A stretch of 64,000 bases of DNA, from the NCBI RefSeq assembly GCF_007005445.1, contig NZ_CP041387.1:434001-498000 (forward strand), in the 5' to 3' direction. The stretch comes from Rhodopseudomonas palustris (GTDB taxonomy: Bacteria; Pseudomonadota; Alphaproteobacteria; Rhizobiales; Xanthobacteraceae). Position numbers and translations under genes: made by a program. Below are positions 55,704 through 64,000 of the stretch, one piece after another; position 1 is the first letter of the stretch, and every line of letters begins with the position of its first letter. A model generated the notes under the pieces. The model worked only from the letters and a program-made list of their open reading frames with translations, did no database searches and was not told the DNA's origin.

Positions 55704-56903
55704 ATGCATTCCGAACAGATCCGCGGCATTCTCGACTGGCTGAGCGACGGCGCACGCTCCGAGCCTGATCCCGCCATGAAGATGAAGCTGACCTGCGAGC
55801 AGCTCGTCGCTGCCGGGATGCCGCTGCACCGGGTCGGCGTATTCGTGGAGACCCTGCACCCCGACATCTACGGCCACCGCTTCATCTGGCGTGCCGACGG
55901 CGAGGTCGAGGTCGGTTCGACCACCCAGGACGTCGAGATGTCCGAGGAGTATCAGCGCAGCCCGCTGAAGATCCTGTACGACTACGGCGTCGAGGTCCGC
56001 TTCCGGCTCGACGATCCGGAGAGTGCCCGGTTTCCATTCCTCGACGACCTGCGAGCCGAGGCCGTCACCGACTACGTCGCGTTGCCGCTGCGGTTTCTCG
56101 ACGGCAGCTATCATGCCGCCAGCTTTGCCACCAAGCAGCCCGGCGGCTTCACCGAGGTCCAGCTCGGGGCGCTGCGCGCGATGATGCCGCCGCTGTCGCG
56201 GCTGGTCGAAGTGATCAGCCTGCGCGATATCGCCACCACGCTGCTCGACACCTATGTGGGCAACCGCGCCGGCGCCCGGATTCTCGCCGGCCAGATCCGC
56301 CGCGGCCATGCCGATCATCTGCGCGCCGCAATCTGGCTGTCCGATCTGCGCGGTTTCTCGGCGCTGTCCGACGGCCTGCCGCCGGAGATCATGGTTAAGG
56401 TGCTGAACGCGTATTTCGACTGTCAGGTGACGGCGATCGCGCGCCACGGCGGCGAGGTGCTGAAATTCATGGGCGACGGCCTGCTGGCGGTGTTTCCGAT
56501 TGCCGACGACGGCGCGGACGCCGCCGAGGTCTGCGGCCGGATGCTGGCCGCCGCCAACGAGTGTCGCGCCAGCATCGCGGCGCTGAATTTCGTCGAAGGC
56601 AGCCACGTCATCGAGAGCTTCCGGTTCGGCGTCGCACTGCATGTCGGGCAGGTGCTTTACGGCAATATCGGCGGCGGCAACCGGCTCGACTTCACCTGCA
56701 TCGGCCCGGCGGTGAATCTCGCCGCGCGGCTGGAGCGGCTCGCCGCGAGACTTGGCCGCACCGTGGTCGCCTCCAGCGATTTCGTCGGTCTGTGCTCGGA
56801 AGGCTGGAGCGACCTCGGCGAATTCCCGATGGCCGGCTTCTCCCACGCCGAACGTGTGCATGGCCTGACCGACGAAACCCCGCTCGCGGCTGAAGGGCTG
56901 TGA
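55704..56903 (+). CDS. Class III adenylate cyclase with N-terminal sensor-like region
   Basis: A 399-residue protein. The C-terminal cyclase domain has both metal aspartates (D214 in SDLRGF, D258 in MGDG). K254 and the D329/T331 region set adenine specificity, and transition-state residues are N338 and R342. All are present, so it should be active. Residues 1-~195 form an unrecognised region, perhaps GAF-like, with no membrane helix. It is likely a cytosolic cAMP source responding to an unknown ligand. Confidence 0.9.
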   Translation: MHSEQIRGILDWLSDGARSEPDPAMKMKLTCEQLVAAGMPLHRVGVFVETLHPDIYGHRFIWRADGEVEVGSTTQDVEMSEEYQRSPLKILYDYGVEVRFRLDDPESARFPFLDDLRAEAVTDYVALPLRFLDGSYHAASFATKQPGGFTEVQLGALRAMMPPLSRLVEVISLRDIATTLLDTYVGNRAGARILAGQIRRGHADHLRAAIWLSDLRGFSALSDGLPPEIMVKVLNAYFDCQVTAIARHGGEVLKFMGDGLLAVFPIADDGADAAEVCGRMLAAANECRASIAALNFVEGSHVIESFRFGVALHVGQVLYGNIGGGNRLDFTCIGPAVNLAARLERLAARLGRTVVASSDFVGLCSEGWSDLGEFPMAGFSHAERVHGLTDETPLAAEGL

Positions 56904-56995
56904 GACCGGAGAGTCGCTGACGATGCTGAGCCGCGCTACAGCCAACTAATCGATAGTTGGTAGTTGAGCACAGTGCTGCCGCACGAGTGAATAGG

Positions 56996-57143
56996 CTCCC
57001 TCGCCCCGCTTGCGGGGAGAGGGTTGGGGTGAGGGGGCGTTTCTGCAAGGCCGAGAGGCTCGGCCGTGTTGAGACGCCCCCTCACCCGACCCGTCGTCGC
57101 TTCGCTCCGTCGGGTCGACCTCTCCCCGCACGCGGGGAGAGGT
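56996..57143. repeat. Intergenic inverted-repeat element, family C (long)
   Basis: CTCCCTCGCCCCGCTTGCGG and GGGTTGGGGTGAGGGGGCGT form the left side. GACGCCCCCTCACCCGACCC and CCTCTCCCCGCACGCGGGGA form the right. It lies between the cyclase and clpS, both ending here. A short CCAACTA-ATCGA-TAGTTGG hairpin lies just left, at 56942-56960. Confidence 0.85.
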
Positions 57144-57161
57144 GAAATCCCGCCGTCCGCA

Positions 57162-57467
57162 TCACTCCTCCGGCTCGGTCGTAAACAGCAGCGGGTAGCC
57201 CTTGGCGCGGCCGGCGTCGGTGGCGCGGGTGGCCTTGGTTTCGGCGACGTCCCTGGTGAACACGCCGACGACGCAGACGCCGCGCTGATGCGCGGTGAGC
57301 ATGACTTTGTAGGCCTGATCTTCGGTCATCCGGAATTCGGCCTTCAGCACCGAAACCACGAATTCGCGCGGCGTGTAGTCGTCGTTGACCAGGATAACCT
57401 TGTGCAGCTTCGGTCGCTCGACCTTGATTTTGGCCTTGGTCTTCGGCTTCAGGTCGATGTTGCTCAT
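57162..57467 (-). CDS. clpS: ATP-dependent Clp protease adaptor ClpS
   Basis: Delivers N-degron substrates to ClpAP. The 101-residue protein has a disordered Lys-rich N-tail (KPKTKAKIKVERPKLHKV). ILVNDDYTPREFVV carries the N-end residue pocket, and VMLTAHQRGVCVVGVFTRDVAE the ClpA contact. The companion clpA is not in this window; Rhizobiales often encode two ClpS. Confidence 0.93.
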   Translation of the reverse strand: MSNIDLKPKTKAKIKVERPKLHKVILVNDDYTPREFVVSVLKAEFRMTEDQAYKVMLTAHQRGVCVVGVFTRDVAETKATRATDAGRAKGYPLLFTTEPEE

Positions 57468-57671
57468 GCGGGGCCGACCCGTGGATTCGCTGGGTGAAGT
57501 AACTGCTGGTTATATCCTACAGCGTCGGCGGCATCGGCGAAACCGGCCGCTGCTTGTTCACGAACCATGATCATCAGTGACTGGAAAGTGATCAATATGG
57601 AACCGGTCCTCCGGCTTTCCGTCACGCCGGTTGCATGTCACCATCGTCGTTGGTCGACCGGAGGGCTGCTG

Positions 57672-58514
57672 ATGCGCGGGTGGGTCTCGATCGGAATCGT
57701 ACTTGCCGCCGCGGGGGCCGTTGGGATGGCCGCTGTCGCCGCGCCCAATCAGGCGCCGCAACCCGCAGCCGGACGCGACGATACCAAGCAGGTCGACGTC
57801 GAACTGGTGCTGGCGGTCGACGTCTCCTACTCGATGGACGTCGACGAACTCGCGGTGCAACGCGAAGGCTATGCGCAGGCGCTGATGTCCGGCGAGTTCC
57901 TCAAGACCCTGAAGAGCGGCCCCAACGGCCGGATCGCGGTGACGTATTTCGAGTGGGCCGCCTCCAGCGATCAGAAGATCATTCTGCCGTGGCAGATCAT
58001 CGACGGGCCGGAGTCGGCCGACGCCGTCGCGGCCGAGATCATGAAGGCGCCACTGCGCCGCGCCTCGCGCACCTCGATCTCCGGTGCGATCAACTTCGCG
58101 CTGCCGCTGTTCGAGCAGAACCCGTATCACGGGCTGCGCCGGGTGATCGACATCTCCGGCGACGGTCCGAACAACAACGGCGAGCCGGTGACGATTGCGC
58201 GTGACGCCGCGGTCGCCAAGGGTATCGTCATCAACGGCCTGCCGATCATGGTGAAGGAACCGTCCTACTCGATGATGGATATCGAGAATCTCGATTATTA
58301 CTACGAAGATTGCGTGATCGGCGGCCCTGGCGCCTTCGTGGTGACCATCAAGGATCGCGCCAAGTTCAAGGAAGCGATCCATACCAAGCTGGTGATGGAA
58401 GTCGCAGGGCACACTCCGCCCGCCCGCATCGTCCCGATCGCCGACGAGCAGCGCCCGGTACGGGTATCGTGCCTGATCGGCGAGAAGGTCTGGCAGGACC
58501 GGTGGGGGCGGTGA
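57672..58514 (+). CDS. DUF1194 secreted von Willebrand A-like protein
   Basis: 280 residues from ATG 57672, which has GGAGGG 5 bases upstream. The N-terminus is an export signal (MRGWVSIGIVLAAAGAVGMA, cleavage near AVAA). The VWA fold has the metal site DVSYSMD near 43 and a second segment DISGDGPNNN near 155. The DUF1194 family is periplasmic with unknown ligands. The open frame 105 bases upstream of the ATG is not supported. Confidence 0.9.
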   Translation: MRGWVSIGIVLAAAGAVGMAAVAAPNQAPQPAAGRDDTKQVDVELVLAVDVSYSMDVDELAVQREGYAQALMSGEFLKTLKSGPNGRIAVTYFEWAASSDQKIILPWQIIDGPESADAVAAEIMKAPLRRASRTSISGAINFALPLFEQNPYHGLRRVIDISGDGPNNNGEPVTIARDAAVAKGIVINGLPIMVKEPSYSMMDIENLDYYYEDCVIGGPGAFVVTIKDRAKFKEAIHTKLVMEVAGHTPPARIVPIADEQRPVRVSCLIGEKVWQDRWGR

Positions 58515-58640
58515 GGGCGTGGACGCATCTGGTGCGTCCACGCGGTTGATCGAAGCGGGATGACTTGCGGTTAGGTGAGAAGCCATCCCGCTCCGATGTC
58601 TGGTCGGAGACGTTTGTGTCCGACCGCGACGTAAACGAGG

Positions 58641-59792
58641 TCAGGCCGCCGCGCGGAAGATGGTTTCGATCTCGGTCTGGGTCGCCTGCTTCGGATTGGT
58701 GAAGCCGCACGCGTCCTTCAGTGCGTTGGCGGCGAGCACCGGCACGTCCGCTTCCTTCATGCCGAGACCGCCGAGGCCGGACGGAATGCCGACGTCGGCC
58801 GACAGCCGCTGGATGGCATGAATGGCGGCATCGGCGCCCTGGGCGTCGGTCATGCCGGTGGTGTCGACGCCGAGCGCGTGGGCGACGTCCTTCAGCCGGC
58901 CGGCCGCGACCTGCGCGTTGTAGGCCTGCACGTGCGGCAGCAGCACCGCGTTGCAAACGCCGTGCGGCAGATCGTAGAAGCCGCCGAGCTGATGCGCCAT
59001 CGCGTGCACGTAGCCGAGCGAGGCGTTGTTGAACGCCATGCCGGCGAGGAAGCCCGCATACGACATTGCCTCACGGGCGACGAGGTTCTGTCCCTCGGCG
59101 ACCACGGTGCGCAGACTGTTGGAGATGATCGACATCGCCTTCAGCGCGCAGGCGTCGGTGATCGGCGTCGCGGCGATCGACACATAGGCTTCGATCGCAT
59201 GCGTCAGCGCGTCCATGCCGGTGGCGGCCGTCAGGGCCGGCGGCTTGCCGAGCATCAGCACGGGGTCGTTGACCGACAACAGCGGCGTGGTGTGGCGGTC
59301 GACGATCGCCATCTTCACCTGGCGTTCCTCGTCGGTGATGATGCAGAATCGCGTCATCTCGCTCGCCGTGCCGGCCGTGGTGTTGATGGCGATCAGTGGC
59401 AACTGGGCGTGCTCCGATTTGTCGACGCCTTCGTAGTCCTTGATGCTGCCGCCATTGGTGGCGGTGAGCGCGATACCCTTCGCGCAGTCGTGCGCCGAAC
59501 CACCGCCGAGGGAAATCACGCAGTCGCAGTTCTCCTGCTTCAGCAGAGCGAGCCCGTCCTCCACGTTCTGGATGGTCGGGTTCGGCTTGGCGCCTGGGAA
59601 GATCACGCTGCCCAGACCGCGCTCGACCAGCATCGAGGCGATCTGATCGGCGACGCCGAGCTTGTGCAGTCCGCTGTCGGTGACGATCAGCGCGCGCTTG
59701 AAGCCGCGTGCCTTGGCGTGATCGGCGGCGCTCGATACGCAGCCGACGCCGAACAGGTTGAGGGAGGGAATGAAAAAGGTCGTGGCCGTCAT
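58641..59792 (-). CDS. Iron-containing alcohol dehydrogenase
   Basis: A group III NAD-dependent alcohol dehydrogenase of 383 residues. The NAD motif is [16 protein letters not shown] near 95. [16 protein letters not shown] follows, and iron ligands lie in [12 protein letters not shown] (Asp and His near 194-199) and the [16 protein letters not shown] region (His near 263 and 277). It is closest by eye to ethanol/1,2-propanediol types (AdhB, FucO). An aldehyde dehydrogenase gene lies upstream on the same strand, 185 bases away, with a candidate sigma-54 promoter between. Confidence 0.93.
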   Translation of the reverse strand: MTATTFFIPSLNLFGVGCVSSAADHAKARGFKRALIVTDSGLHKLGVADQIASMLVERGLGSVIFPGAKPNPTIQNVEDGLALLKQENCDCVISLGGGSAHDCAKGIALTATNGGSIKDYEGVDKSEHAQLPLIAINTTAGTASEMTRFCIITDEERQVKMAIVDRHTTPLLSVNDPVLMLGKPPALTAATGMDALTHAIEAYVSIAATPITDACALKAMSIISNSLRTVVAEGQNLVAREAMSYAGFLAGMAFNNASLGYVHAMAHQLGGFYDLPHGVCNAVLLPHVQAYNAQVAAGRLKDVAHALGVDTTGMTDAQGADAAIHAIQRLSADVGIPSGLGGLGMKEADVPVLAANALKDACGFTNPKQATQTEIETIFRAAA

Positions 59793-59869
59793 TTGGTGTT
59801 TCCTTCCATGCGTTTCGTTGTTGGTCGGTGGTCGATGAGCGCTCCGGCCGCACGAATGCGCCGGTCCGA

Positions 59870-59887
59870 ATGCACTCCACTTTCCAG
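59870..59887 (-). promoter_or_regulatory. Candidate sigma-54 promoter for the alcohol dehydrogenase
   Basis: Read on the minus strand: TGGAAAG-TGGA-GTGCA, with GG and GC exactly 10 bases apart as in -24/-12 promoters (consensus TGGCACG-N4-TTGCW). Five of seven and four of five positions match. It would place the start of transcription ~70 bases before the gene. Weaker than the site at 61534. Confidence 0.45.
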
Positions 59888-59977
59888 GGCAATGCCCTGC
59901 CGTCCGGACAGCGTGGGAGACGCCGTCCGGGATTGCTGTTGCCGAGTGCTTTGCACCCGCCGATGAAATCAGGCGTC

Positions 59978-61498
59978 TCAGAAAAAGCCGAGCGGCCCGG
60001 TGCCGTAGCTCACCAGCAGGTTCTTGGTGTGCTGATAGTGATCGAGCATCATCTTGTGCGTCTCACGCCCGATGCCGGATTGCTTGTAGCCGCCGAACGC
60101 CGCATGCGCCGGATATGCGTGGTAGCAGTTGGTCCACACCCGGCCCGCGGCGATGGCGCGTCCGAACCGATAGGCGCGGGTGCCGTCCCGCGTCCAGACG
60201 CCGGCGCCGAGGCCATACGGGGTGTCGTTGGCGATCGCCACCGCTTCGGCCTCGTCCTTGAAGGTGGTGACCGACACTACCGGACCGAAGATTTCCTCCT
60301 GGAAGATCCGCATCTGGTTGTGACCGCGGAACACGGTCGGATGCACGTAGTAGCCGCCGGCGAGATCGCCGGGCAGCTGTGCGCGTGCCCCGCCTGCCAG
60401 CAGCTCGGCGCCTTCCTGCCGGCCGATGTCGATATAGGACAGGATCTTGTCGAGCTGCTCCTGGGAGGCCTGCGCGCCGATCATCGTCGCCGGATCGCGC
60501 GGGTCGCCTTGGCGAATTGCGGCGACGCGGGCGAGCGCGCGCTCCATGAAGCGATCGTAGATCGATTCCTGCACCAGCGCCCGGCTCGGGCAGGTGCACA
60601 CCTCGCCCTGGTTGAGCGCGAACATCACGAAGCCTTCAATTGCCTTGTCGAAGAACGGATCGTCTTCGGCCGCGACGTCGCCGAAGAAGATGTTTGGCGA
60701 TTTGCCGCCGAGCTCGAGCGACACCGGCACGAGGTTTTCGCTGGCGTATTGCATGATCAGCCGGCCGGTCGAGGTCTCGCCGGTGAAGGCGATCTTGGCG
60801 ATGCGGGGGCTCGACGCCAGAGGCTTGCCGGCTTCGACGCCGAAGCCGTTGACGATGTTGACGACCCCCGGCGGCAACAGATCGCCGACCAGATCGGCCC
60901 AGACCAAAATCGAGGCAGGCGTCTGTTCTGCCGGCTTCAGCACCACGCAGTTGCCGGCGGCGAGTGCTGGCGCCAGCTTCCATGCTGCCATCAGCAGCGG
61001 GAAGTTCCATGGAATGATCTGACCGACGACCCCGAGCGGTTCGTGGAAATGATACGCGATGGTGTCGTGATCGATTTCCGAGATTGAGCCTTCCTGTGCG
61101 CGCAACGCACCTGCGAAATAGCGGAAGTGATCGATCGCCAGCGGCAGATCGGCGGCGCGCGTCTCGCGGATCGGCTTGCCGTTGTCGAGCGTTTCGGCAA
61201 TGGCCAGCAAATCGAGATTGGCTTCCATCCGATCTGCGATGCGATTGAGAATGAGTGACCGCTCTGTCGTCGTGGTCTTGCTCCAGGAGACGCTGGCGGT
61301 GTGCGCTGCATCAAGCGCGAGCTCGACATCTTCCTTCTGCGAGCGCGGAATTTCCGTGAGTTTTGCGCCCGTGATCGGCGTTGTGTTGTCGAAGTACCTG
61401 CCGTCGATAGGCTCCACCCAGCGGCCGCCGATGAAGTTGCCGTAGCGGGTCTTGAACACCGTGCTGGCGTCCGGATGCATCGTTGTGATGAGGTTCAT
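59978..61498 (-). CDS. NAD-dependent aldehyde dehydrogenase
   Basis: 506 residues of the ExaC/AldB (acetaldehyde) type. It has NAD-binding [20 protein letters not shown] and [11 protein letters not shown], the general base Glu in LELGGKSPN, and catalytic C301 in [11 protein letters not shown] with a second Cys two residues on. The length is typical. It converts the aldehyde made by the alcohol dehydrogenase next door to the acid. A strong sigma-54-like promoter sits 36-52 bases upstream. Confidence 0.93.
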   Translation of the reverse strand: MNLITTMHPDASTVFKTRYGNFIGGRWVEPIDGRYFDNTTPITGAKLTEIPRSQKEDVELALDAAHTASVSWSKTTTTERSLILNRIADRMEANLDLLAIAETLDNGKPIRETRAADLPLAIDHFRYFAGALRAQEGSISEIDHDTIAYHFHEPLGVVGQIIPWNFPLLMAAWKLAPALAAGNCVVLKPAEQTPASILVWADLVGDLLPPGVVNIVNGFGVEAGKPLASSPRIAKIAFTGETSTGRLIMQYASENLVPVSLELGGKSPNIFFGDVAAEDDPFFDKAIEGFVMFALNQGEVCTCPSRALVQESIYDRFMERALARVAAIRQGDPRDPATMIGAQASQEQLDKILSYIDIGRQEGAELLAGGARAQLPGDLAGGYYVHPTVFRGHNQMRIFQEEIFGPVVSVTTFKDEAEAVAIANDTPYGLGAGVWTRDGTRAYRFGRAIAAGRVWTNCYHAYPAHAAFGGYKQSGIGRETHKMMLDHYQHTKNLLVSYGTGPLGFF

Positions 61499-61533
61499 GG
61501 CTTCCTCCCGTCTGTTTTGAAGCGGATGGAACT

Positions 61534-61551
61534 ACGCATGACGCATGCCAG
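61534..61551 (-). promoter_or_regulatory. Candidate sigma-54 (-24/-12) promoter for the aldehyde dehydrogenase
   Basis: Minus-strand sequence TGGCATG-CGTC-ATGCG. GG and GC are 10 bases apart and the -24 half differs from TGGCACG at one position. It predicts transcription starting near 61524, about 26 bases before the ATG at 61498. The divergent neighbour encodes a sigma-54 activator, which supports the call. Confidence 0.65.
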
Positions 61552-61581
61552 GTGTGCGGGACGCCTGCGGCCATTGGCCTC

Positions 61582-61597
61582 CGAACTGATCAGTTCG
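61582..61597. promoter_or_regulatory. Perfect 16-bp palindrome, possible activator site
   Basis: CGAACTGATCAGTTCG reads identically on both strands. It lies ~33 bases upstream of the -24 element of the aldehyde dehydrogenase promoter, in the divergent gap with the activator gene. The location fits an operator or enhancer, although NtrC-type enhancers often sit further away. Confidence 0.45.
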
Positions 61598-61705
61598 TTG
61601 AAAAGACTGGGAGGATTCTAGATCGGAGCGCGCGCTCTCCGGGTGGTGATGTCTGGACAGCACCTCCGGCTGCGTGTGATACTTACAGCAGTTGGACGCC
61701 ACACC

Positions 61706-61722
61706 TGTTGCAGAATCCAACA
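61706..61722. promoter_or_regulatory. TGTTG-N7-CAACA inverted repeat upstream of the regulator
   Basis: TGTTGCAGAATCCAACA has arms TGTTG and CAACA. It is 17 bases before the regulator ATG and about 155 bases upstream of the aldehyde dehydrogenase promoter. The distance suits an NtrC-family enhancer and also allows autorepression. It resembles the TGT-N-ACA style of acetoin/acetone activator sites, by inference only. Confidence 0.45.
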
Positions 61723-61738
61723 CTCCGAGGATCCGCTC

Positions 61739-63631
61739 ATGTCAATCGCATCAAGCCGTGATGCCGTCGTCACTGCGCGCCGCCGCTTCTTCGGGGAGGG
61801 GCGTCCCGTCGACGGAATGCTCGCCGCACCGATCCTGCGCTCGTGGCAGCGCTGCGCAGGCCAGGGGCTGGACGCCAGCCGCTCGCCGCTGGTCGAACCG
61901 CCTACCGCCGGCGAACTGCGCGAATTGCAGGAACGCCATGACAGGCTCGGCCGCCTCGCGCGGCCGGAGCTGAATGCACTGCAAGGCGACGCGCGCCTGA
62001 CCGGCAGCGTTGTCATTCTCACCGACGCGGTCGGCGTCGTCCTCGACATGATCGGCTCCGGCGAGTTTGCGGGCCGTGCGGCGCAGGTGGCGCTGCGGCC
62101 CGGCGTGTCGTGGAGCGAGGCCGACACCGGCACCAATGCGATCGGCACCGCGTTGGTCGAGCGCCAGCCGATCGCAGTGCACGGCGCCGAACATTTCTTT
62201 GAACGTCACCAGATTTTGGCGTGCGCCGCCGCGCCGCTGATCGATCCGCGCGGCGTGGTGGCCGGAGCGCTCGACATGACCGGGCCGGCCGCGATCCGCC
62301 ATGTCCACGCGCTCGGGCTGATGCGGCTCGCCGCCGAGCAGATCGAGCACCGGTTCTTCTCCGAAGGATTCGAGCACTGCACCATGCTGCGGCTGCACAC
62401 CGACCGCGCGCTGCTCGGTACGCCGCGCGAGGGCGTGCTGGCGTTTGCCGATGGCGTGCTGATCGGTGCTAATCGGCACGGCCTCGAACTGATGAATCTG
62501 GATTGGCCGGCGCTCGACCTCGCACGGCTGGAAACGCTGCTGCCGGGTGTCCGCCCCTCCGAGCAGATTCAAATGCTGCGCGGCCCTCGCGGCACCCGGC
62601 TGTGGGGCCGGCTGGTCGAACCGCCGCGCCGCAGCCCGCGCGCGCCGGCTGCGTCCGTGGCTGCTCCGGTGCCGACCGCTCCGGCCGGAGAGGTCGAGCC
62701 GATCCTCGATGCGGAGATGATGGCGCAGCTATCGCGCACCGTACGGCTGGTCGAGGCGGGGATTCCGGTGCTGCTGCTCGGCGAGACCGGATCGGGCAAG
62801 GATGTCTTCGCGCGCCGCGTTCATGCCGAGAGTGCCCGGCGCAACAAGCCGTTCGTGCCAGTCAATTGCGCGGCGCTGCCGGAGGGGCTGATCGAGTCGG
62901 AGCTGTTCGGCTATGAAGCCGGCGCCTTCACCGGCGCCCGGCGGCAGGGCGCGCCCGGGCTGCTGCGCCAGGCCGACGGCGGCGTACTGTTTCTCGATGA
63001 GATCGGCGACATGCCGCTGTCGCTGCAGAGCCGGTTGCTGCGCGTGCTGCAGGACAAGCAGATCTCGCCGCTCGGTGGCGGCCGTCCGGTGCCGGTCGAT
63101 TTCGCGCTGATTTGCGCCACGCATCAGCCGCTCGGCTCCTTGCTGGCCGCCGGCGCGTTCCGCCAGGATTTGTACTTCCGGATCGCCCAATACGTCGTCG
63201 AGCGGCCGCCGGTGCGCCACCACCCGGACCGCCTCGCGCTGGTCCGAAAACTCTGGCGCCAGCTCGGCGGCGAACAGGCCGGCGTTCAGCTCTCCACTGA
63301 TGTCGAGCGCGTGCTCGCGGCTTACAATTGGCCGGGCAATTATCGGCAGCTGGTCGGAACGCTGCGCGCGCTGCTGGTGCTCGGCGAGCCGGGGCATCCG
63401 GTGGAGGTCTCCGCGCTCCCCGCCGAAATCAGGGCAGCGGTTAGCGCCGCGGAGAGCCAAGCGCCCGTTGCGCCGCCACCGCCGACGTCGCTCGCCGAAC
63501 ACACTCGCTCGGCGTTGCAGGCCGCGCTCGATGCCAGCGGCGGCAACGTCTCGCGCGCCGCACGCCGGCTCGGCATCGACCGAAGCACGTACTATCGACG
63601 CCTGCTGAAGGACAAGGACCGCGGCCGATGA
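61739..63631 (+). CDS. Sigma-54-dependent activator, AcoR-like
   Basis: A 630-residue NtrC-family activator. Residues ~60-220 are GAF-like sensor sequence. The AAA+ domain has Walker A GETGSGKD (348-355), the sigma-54-contacting GAFTGA (395-400) and Walker B GGVLFLDEIG near 413. A Fis-type helix-turn-helix ends the protein (NVSRAARRLGIDRSTYYRR). It is like AcoR, which senses small alcohols or ketones. ATG 61739 has CCGAGGAT 6 bases upstream. It is divergent from the alcohol and aldehyde dehydrogenase genes it likely controls. Confidence 0.93.
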   Translation: MSIASSRDAVVTARRRFFGEGRPVDGMLAAPILRSWQRCAGQGLDASRSPLVEPPTAGELRELQERHDRLGRLARPELNALQGDARLTGSVVILTDAVGVVLDMIGSGEFAGRAAQVALRPGVSWSEADTGTNAIGTALVERQPIAVHGAEHFFERHQILACAAAPLIDPRGVVAGALDMTGPAAIRHVHALGLMRLAAEQIEHRFFSEGFEHCTMLRLHTDRALLGTPREGVLAFADGVLIGANRHGLELMNLDWPALDLARLETLLPGVRPSEQIQMLRGPRGTRLWGRLVEPPRRSPRAPAASVAAPVPTAPAGEVEPILDAEMMAQLSRTVRLVEAGIPVLLLGETGSGKDVFARRVHAESARRNKPFVPVNCAALPEGLIESELFGYEAGAFTGARRQGAPGLLRQADGGVLFLDEIGDMPLSLQSRLLRVLQDKQISPLGGGRPVPVDFALICATHQPLGSLLAAGAFRQDLYFRIAQYVVERPPVRHHPDRLALVRKLWRQLGGEQAGVQLSTDVERVLAAYNWPGNYRQLVGTLRALLVLGEPGHPVEVSALPAEIRAAVSAAESQAPVAPPPPTSLAEHTRSALQAALDASGGNVSRAARRLGIDRSTYYRRLLKDKDRGR

Positions 63632-63898
63632 GCCGTGCGGCTCGCAGCGGTTAGCTCCTGCGTTCCCTGGATCAGTTCTGTCTATGATAGAATTGGAATC
63701 GCGCTTCGGAGCGCTCACAACAGGCACAACCTCATGGTGAGGAGGCGCGGGGCGCCGTCTCGAACCATGTGCCGCAAGTCACGGCTCCTCATCCTTCGAG
63801 ACGCCCGGCTTTGCCGGGCTCCTCAGGATGAGGACTTTAGGACCCTTGGCAAGCGCCCAGTCCGCTTCAATCAATCGATTGAGCGCGCTGACGAGAGT
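63632..63898. other. Gene-free stretch after the activator
   Basis: 267 bases. A family A repeat fills 63730-63833, and the rest is spacer between the activator and a convergent gene. No open frame is convincing. Confidence 0.6.
63730..63833. repeat. Intergenic inverted-repeat element, family A
   Basis: CCTCATGGTGAGGAGGCGCG ... GTCTCGAACCATG, then CATCCTTCGAGACGCCCGGC ... CTCCTCAGGATGAGG. Two adjacent sub-elements, as in the 35.9 kb copy. Confidence 0.85.
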
Positions 63899-64000
63899 TC
63901 AGTCCGCCGCCACCCAGTTGCCATGGAAGCCGTCCGGAATGCGGTGGCCGAGTTGCACCAGGGCGATCGGGCCGGCGGCGATGTCGGAGGCGTCGAACAC
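63899..64000 (-). CDS. C-terminus of a probable carotenoid oxygenase family protein
   Basis: Only the last 33 codons and stop (TGA at 63901-63899) are in the window. The ending VQLGHRIPDGFHGNWV matches the C-terminal motif of the carotenoid/lignostilbene dioxygenase family, in which the FHG histidine is one of four iron ligands. The short length limits confidence. Confidence 0.65.
   Translation of the reverse strand: MFDASDIAAGPIALVQLGHRIPDGFHGNWVAAD

Overview
The window is about 66% GC and reads as core chromosome of an alphaproteobacterium of the Bradyrhizobium/Rhodopseudomonas group, most likely a Rhodopseudomonas palustris-like strain. The grounds are the fused cytochrome b/c1 gene, a HisG/HisZ pair, many Rhizobiales-specific DUF proteins (DUF6101, DUF4170, DUF2093, DUF6111, DUF1285, DUF1194), a CtrA-type box, and a haloalkanoate dehalogenase that matches, from memory, the structurally studied R. 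palustris fluoroacetate dehalogenase. I see no prophage, insertion sequence, CRISPR array, rRNA or tRNA. Gene density is high, with many 1-14 base overlaps.

Layout. 1-5.9 kb: start of a glycosyltransferase, hisZ-hisG, rsmE, a secreted proline-rich protein, ubiA and DUF6101. 6.1-11.3 kb: an LPS-linked operon (PmbA-like, CysQ-like, DUF4170, waaA, lpxK) and DUF2093. 11.4-20.2 kb: xseA, purD, the dehalogenase, tadA, an RluB-type pseudouridine synthase with a giant basic N-terminus, rsmD and prmB. 20.2-23.8 kb: uvrC-pgsA-moaD-moaE running into prmB. 24-31 kb: a porin-like outer membrane protein behind a CtrA box, a cold-shock protein, rlmJ, cheY, a FlK-like hotdog thioesterase, a tautomerase, hisS and an omega-aminotransferase. 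31-34 kb: a degenerate EAL protein and a HAD protein. 34-41 kb: a MoxR-DUF58-DUF4159 membrane operon. 41-45.4 kb: DUF1285, a Nudix hydrolase, DUF6111, a CCA/poly(A) polymerase-type enzyme, YodC-like, queE and trmL. 45.7-48.3 kb: the bc1 complex (Rieske, fused cyt b/c1). 48.5-58.5 kb: dienelactone hydrolase, SDR-pdxH, a lipoprotein, a DnaJ-like protein, fabI, a phosphatase, aroC, an adenylate cyclase, clpS and a secreted VWA protein. 58.6-63.6 kb: an alcohol/aldehyde oxidation module with its own sigma-54 activator. The window ends in the C-terminus of a probable carotenoid oxygenase.

Several families of GC-rich inverted-repeat elements sit between genes. One spans the 5' end of a gene and supplies one of its two possible start codons. 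I found no convincing wholly new system. The best leads are the dehalogenase, with a FlK-type thioesterase 12 kb away; the sigma-54 alcohol/aldehyde module with candidate promoter and enhancer sites; the CtrA box at the outer membrane protein gene; the uncharacterised MoxR operon; and unusual domain extensions on HisG, RluB and PrmB.
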